Source: Gyromitra esculenta (lineage: Eukaryota; Ascomycota; Pezizomycetes; Pezizales; Discinaceae). Taken from it: DNA of 64,000 bases. Positions 58,829-64,000 of this stretch are shown here, piece after piece (within the stretch, counting starts at the first letter, position 1; each line of letters begins with the position of its first letter). The translations under genes and the position numbers were made by a program. The notes below the pieces were generated by a model. That model had not been told where the DNA came from. It was given only the letters and a program-made list of their open reading frames with translations, and did no database searches. The DNA lies in contig JBCAML010000003.1 in NCBI GenBank assembly GCA_038503075.1, forward strand, positions 1,922,001 through 1,986,000, in the 5' to 3' direction.

Positions 58829-61800
58829 TGTGTTTGGGTTATTGATGCGAGGACTTTTAAATGTCGAGAAGGAGGAAGTATAGATTGGAGACTGGTGGCA
58901 AGCTAGAAGCTGGTGGGGATGAGTAGCTATTGAAGAATGAACTGGTGACCCGAACATAGAGCTGGGGGAAGACGAGGGCTTTATATTCCTCTGGGAAGCT
59001 TGAGCTACAGTGCAAGCAAAACGAGACGACGATGTTGGACAGCGCTGAATCGGAAGCATGCTCAAGGTTCTTCGGGAAGACTCGTGGCTGCAGAGCCTAG
59101 CCACTCCAGGAGCCAGTAGCTCGAGCCGTTGGCGTCCCACTCGAGAGAGACGATCCAGTTGATCGTGCTCTGTCCGGTTGGTTGACCTCGGGATAATCCG
59201 GCGCAGTGGATCCAGTCTGCTGCGCAGTTGACCGAGTCGCTGCCGACACTGCCTTGCGGGAAGAATCGGAGTGAACGCAAAAATGCCCATCCTGGGTCCT
59301 GGTTCTCGTCACAACCGAAACACCGCGGATTCTGGAGAATCAAGACCTGGAGACGAGAAAAGGCCGGAGCGCATCTGTGCATCCAAACAAGCGATGATTT
59401 CACCCCCTTGCGCCTCGCTGCATGGTCTACATTCCTCTCCTTGCGGTTTGGTTTGTACATGGGCTGGGGGAGCTTTCGGAACAATTCCACTCCTGTAGAG
59501 CGTGATAGGCGCTGGCTATTCAATAACCGCAGCCGTAGGAAACCGAAGAATCTCGGCCTTCCCTCACCACACACTCAACTCCAGCCCAGCCACGAACAAA
59601 ACACGAGTTACCTATTTCCTGGGGGTAATAGACATCGTGAAGTCTGGGTTCCTCTTACCAATCCAGGTACGCTTAGGCCTCACCTTCTACTTTTTTTTGG
59701 TCTCGTGCTTGCAATTCCAATAATACACGTAATTCGTAGCTGAGACCGCTTGCAGTACAAAGAACGAGAGGTCACACGCAAGCTCTGGAACCGCAAATTT
59801 GGTGATCCCTTCCCGGTTTCTCAGCTGCCTAAAGAAAGGACTGGAGGAACGGTGATCCTGGGAAATTGAAGTCGAAGGAAAAAAAACGAATTCAATATCA
59901 CGCATACGTATAACTACATGTAGCGATTAATGTTGCAAAACAGTAAACTAAAAAAATTTGACGGAAAAATCCTGCAGGAGGCCCGGAAGAAACATTAGCA
60001 ACGAGCCAGGGTCAGTAATTGGGTACCGCGTAGTTGTCTCTTGCTCCACACGCTAGCACCCCGCATATCGAGTGCGCTCGCCAATCGCGAAGGGATGGGA
60101 AAAAATAATTTAAAGATGACTTCGAGCCAAGGGCACACCATCCCATAGTTCGCCTCCACAATATGCCGCCACGACATGCCACCATATGACAGACGATTCT
60201 GCCGCCAAGCTACTGCCTAAAAAAAATCTTACTGTATGCCAACAAGAGTTGAAAACGACACCCAACATTAGCGATAATACAAAGAACGCGTCTCGGGAAC
60301 TCAAGGTAGAAATCCGAATTTAGAAATTATCCCTTATCCAAGCTTCGAGTTTCGGGCATTCGAAAATAGAGTCCCGGAAGCGTTATTTTTTTTTTTGCTG
60401 TGCTACGAAGGAGACTCAGCTCCTACAAACGCCACCTGTAACAAAAGTCAACCCGTTTGTTTCCGCAGCGATGCATGTCCAAATTCCAGGAACCATATTT
60501 GTATGGTAGGACAGTTATTTGAATATCCCTGGTTCCGAGTTCCCGATGTTCCGTTGGTGATTAGTGCGCAGCTTTGGCTGGATTTGGTGTTGTTGAGTGA
60601 AATATCAGAGGAAAGCGGGTATTGTTCCAAGAACTCTGTAGCACATGATATCGATATGCAGATAGCTATTTCTTTGCTGGTTTTCCGGTTTTCTAAATTT
60701 TCCAACATCTCGTAAATACCTGTTTATTGGAGTTTCAGAATGCGAGGCAGATTATAGGCATGCGCAGAGCTCTCGGAAATTAGCCGTGATGCTGTTTGAG
60801 CGGAGCCTAGAAGCGCTTCGAGTGTCCCAGAATTAATATACGTTGTTTTATACTAGGCCTACTTACTTAATATATGATTTGTCTTATTTAAAACACATTA
60901 GATATTCTGAATGGGGTAAGTCTCGAGACACCAAGGGAATCAAATCACAGCCAAGGCCTTAGCCGTTTAACGGCATCGTCGTCGACCAGCCAACGTCGAT
61001 AGAACAGCTATACCCCTAGCTACGATCAAATGATATATCTAAGTTTTACTTCGAGCAATTAATTATACTCTTAACTGTATATGGTATGATGATCAGAGGA
61101 TGCTCTAGAAAAAAAAGGATTCGCGATGAATAGCTTAGTGGCCTGGCTACCGCAGGACCCTTACTTCGTTAGGCATCCGCTATAAGATTAGAATTAAATT
61201 ACTTGAGCTTTAAGTTATAGACTGTAGCAATCTGGTAGAAAGTTGGTTCTAGGCCTGCCATTTTACAATTAATAACGATCCGTGGCAGCCGTTATAACTC
61301 ATAAAATATCACTCGCCTTGGCGAAGGATTTTCATCCTCTAAAATGTTGGTGAGGTAAATAGTAGAAGGGGGGTTTAACAATTTATGGAAATAGACATCG
61401 ATTGTGAAATATAACGAGTCCTCGTTCTGTAAGCGCCACTTGGGGTGATTTAACCTGGGAGAAATGGAGACTCATTAATGGCTTGGAGAGTATTGGTATT
61501 CCTTATTCTTTTATCATCGTCATTGCCGCAATTCCAACGTATCCATGCTCTACAGCGTTGGCTAATGAATCATTTTACACATTACCCATACAAAGTAAGC
61601 GAAGAAATGCGTAAATAAATGTGCTTCAGGGGGACGAGTGTGGTAAAATGACAACCTGATACATTTGCCTACAACTTTCCCGACGACTTACCCCCCCCCA
61701 CAAAAGGACCAAATACACATTATTTGATGCTTTTACCACTCGTTTGCCTGTGTGTCTTGTAATTGTTGCTCGAGAGAAAAAGTAGAATGTTTACAAAGCG

Positions 61801-63467
61801 ATCGAAAACCGACGTTTTCCTAAGAGTATCATGCTCTGGACGGAGGATGAGGCACAGGACGCCACTCGACATCCGCCATAAACATCACACCATTATACGT
61901 TTGAAGCTATTCGACTCCGACCGTGGTTTTGCAATAAAAATACAATGTTCTTGCCAGCGATGGTAAAAGGCGTAACTTCTGTATAGCGTCCTTCTACCCG
62001 AGGGCCTCGGGATTTCAAACGAGTCCATGGCATACTAACAACTCCCTATTCGAGAGAGAGTCTAATATTTAATTATGTGCATCTAAACGAATGTTTGTGG
62101 CATGAGGTTTAATTATGTGGGTGGAAAACTTGTAACTACATATATTCTAAAGCTTGAAATGCCGGCTGTATACTACCACTCCTTCATATTCCGCGGATGA
62201 GACGGCAATATATCCCTCAAACCCCAGGTTAAAAAAAAATATCAAAGTGCGGTGCTGGTATTTTGATTAACTTCTGTGGCATTTAAGCTATTTGGGTTGA
62301 TTGGGCGGACTGGCTTGATCATCCTATCTTGAAAAAGCTCATCTCAATGTCTAATTGATACTCTGGCTGCAATATGCTGCATGCATATATGTATCTGGCA
62401 GGAATTGACTGCCGAGATACATGTAGCATAGAATATACATGTATGCCTGAGCTCGTGTGTCACCATCCAGATTGAATACATGGCCATGTAGCAAGCGAAA
62501 ATTAAAATGGCATGTAGGTGAAAGTCTCGATTAGTATCGCCACCTTAGCTTCGTTTTCAGCAAAAAGCTGTCTGGAGCACAATCAGAGATGTCTTGTGTT
62601 TTTCCGAACGAGGTTAGTAGATATAGGGCTGTGAGCCTGTGACTTCGGTGGCCCGCGTCAGTCACGTAGGATCGGGTGTTTACGGAACCGAGGGATAGAA
62701 AAACGTTGCTCGCGGTACCTTTTTTTCATGCGATGGAAGCTTCTGTTCGTGTCAGTATCCGGGATCTAAAGTTTGAGATGGAAGGATATGGAACGCTGGA
62801 TAGCCGACGCAACATGCTTACCGAAACCTGATGGTCTCGGGAACTGCGAAGAGTAGCCCATTTTCAGATTCGTTCGATAGTCGGGAAGAATGATGGGGTG
62901 TCAAATAAAATCAATGCAATAATGAACCATCCACATGTCTCGGTTTTTTTATTTTTTTATTTTTAGCTAGTTATATGCCGCTTCAGAAATATGACCCTAC
63001 CACAGTCCATCACTCATTTTTTACTTATCAGTCATTGGACATCACTCACGTGTTGCTTACGCCGTCGTGATTGGATGCGACAGTGACAGATAGATAAGTA
63101 GTCCTCAGAAGAAAAAAAAGTCAGAGAAACTCCGTGTTACAGATGATCGTTTAGTATGACTGTTCCCGTATCTATATGCACGTTTCAATGGGTTGTTGCC
63201 ATATGAATTTTAGGTGAGATACCAAGTTCGTGGAGAATGTTATCTGTGGCTTTGTTTTGATCTAACAATTGCTTTTCAGTGCGTTGTGTTAGAAAATAAT
63301 TTTTGAACGATGGAACATTCAAATTAAAAGTGTTGTCAACCGCCCATAGGCATGTACCTTAGATATCAAGATACCATGATATAACAAATGACGCCATTAC
63401 CCTCACAATTCTATACGAATTATTTTCCCTAGCCCACCACTACCCAAACGCCGCCGTCCTACAATAG
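58829..63467. other. Gene-poor region upstream of PEPCK
   Basis: 58829-59700 is GC-rich with long overlapping open frames on both strands, probably the PEPCK promoter and leader. From 59900 it is AT-rich. TACATGTA occurs at 59915, 62418 and 62436, the last two beside a small inverted repeat (TATCTGGCAG / CTGCCGAGATA, about 62391-62418). Open frames at 60395-60715 (both strands) have no recognised family. No gene called. Confidence 0.45.
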
Positions 63468-64000
63468 GAAACAATGAGCTGATCGTCAACCTTGAAAGAC
63501 TGCATACTCTCAATAAAAATCAATCAGTATCAACTTCCACTACTGTGGCGACGTCATTTACTGGGATGGGGGGGGGGGAATAGGACAGCATATGCCTCTC
63601 ACGTTGTACAAATTTCCAACGTTCTCGTCAAGTGCTGGCGCGAATGTGGAGTTGACATATGTAAAGATGGATTCACTAGTGGCAATCCCCAGGTTATCGC
63701 GGAGAAACTTGACAACGTTCTCGAATCGTTGGTTCGTTTTGATCTTGTAGACGTCCTTATTGAGGATCGGGGCAGAACCTATGGCTTTGAAACGTATGGA
63801 GACTGTCTCCTAGTTAGTTCTTTTGTTGTAGGTAGCTAAAAATGCTCTCGATAGAACCTAAACAAGCGTACCTTTTGTTGGTTTAGGATTTGATGCTCTA
63901 TCGAGCGCCAGTAGCCCGTCACGTGGGAGTGAGGTCAAGACCACGGAGGCGGATAACGCGACTGGGAGATCTCCGGCATCTTCTTCGGGGATCTTTGGTG
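63468..64000 (+). pseudogene. Partial unidentified gene, apparent frameshift at an 11-G run, cut by the window end
   Basis: I do not recognise the family. An acceptor-like ACAATAG at 63461-63467 opens a frame starting with codons for NNELIVNLERLHTLNKNQ and running through STSTTVATSFTGM. It then meets a run of 11 G (63568-63578) and stops at once. Another frame continues beyond the run without a stop, including ISNVLVKCWRECGVDICKDG, up to 63831. That second frame lacks any ATG, so the two pieces look like one exon broken by one extra G. A donor GTAGCT at 63832 and an acceptor GGTTTAG at 63886 then join in phase to a Ser-rich segment (GFDALSSASSPSRG) that reads to the window end. The 5' start was not found. 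It may be a sequencing error and not a real pseudogene. Confidence 0.4.

Noticed and set aside
58580..59743. Three long frames (both strands) upstream of PEPCK
   Set aside because: They overlap each other, do not splice into a conserved protein, and lie in a GC-rich promoter-like segment.
60395..60715. 106-residue plus frame and its antisense partner
   Set aside because: No motif, no neighbouring exon and no start context supports either; a decayed gene cannot be excluded.
1..64000. A CRISPR array, bacterial operon, phage or viral insertion
   Set aside because: No regularly spaced repeats, no prokaryotic gene order and no viral proteins are seen; the spliced fungal genes explain the window.
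1..64000. A secondary-metabolite or other functional gene cluster
   Set aside because: The genes belong to unrelated housekeeping pathways, and no polyketide synthase, peptide synthetase, terpene cyclase or cluster regulator is present.

Overview
The window is nuclear DNA of a filamentous ascomycete, most likely Pezizomycotina. The evidence is the gene set (Yap1/Pap1-type bZIP factor, exgD-type membrane glucanase, MET10-type sulfite reductase subunit, long-tailed PP2A activator, ATP-type PEPCK), genes cut by many 50-80 nt introns with RCTAAC-like branch sites, and tRNA genes with introns after position 37. I cannot name the genus. All gene models were built by eye from splice sites, reading phase and remembered family sequence; nothing was searched.

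Layout. 1-9.4 kb: the 3' part of an NPC1 sterol transporter, a small Ala/Pro-rich protein, and the divergent pair RRP42 (exosome) and GPN3 (RNA polymerase II assembly GTPase). 10.5-16.3 kb: an SPF30/SMNDC1-like Tudor splicing factor and a Yap1/Pap1 bZIP redox factor, separated by 2.4 kb of divergent promoter. 16.3-19.3 kb: a gene-poor stretch with small inverted-repeat elements and an intron-containing tRNA-Lys(UUU). 19.8-24.3 kb: a 1307-residue coiled-coil protein. 25.8-32.4 kb: an RRD1/PTPA activator of PP2A and the sulfite reductase alpha subunit. 33.3-41.2 kb: a dense block of adenylosuccinate lyase, Mediator Med7, a PAP2 lipid phosphatase, ketopantoate hydroxymethyltransferase and a UBC8/UBE2H-type E2. 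41.2-47.3 kb: a 6 kb gap. 47.3-53.2 kb: an STK32/YANK-type kinase and a membrane-anchored exo-beta-1,3-glucanase. 53.2-56.8 kb: tRNA-Pro(UGG) and two more inverted-repeat elements. 56.8-58.8 kb: PEPCK. 58.8-63.5 kb: a second gene-poor stretch. The window ends inside an unidentified gene that appears frameshifted at an 11-G run.

These are dispersed housekeeping genes, not a cluster: sterol transport, RNA processing, RNA polymerase II assembly and Mediator, redox response, sulfur, purine, pantothenate and gluconeogenic metabolism, signalling and wall remodelling. Two pairs share short divergent promoters (RRP42/GPN3, 185 bp; MED7/lipid phosphatase, 263 bp).

The most unusual signals are: (1) the E2 gene, whose conserved N-terminus can be rebuilt only by including an 8-nt exon and a 3-nt exon, and possibly a 1-nt exon; (2) 22 copies of the palindrome TACATGTA, about one expected by chance, none in a coding exon; (3) several families of short non-autonomous inverted-repeat elements, most flanked by TA.
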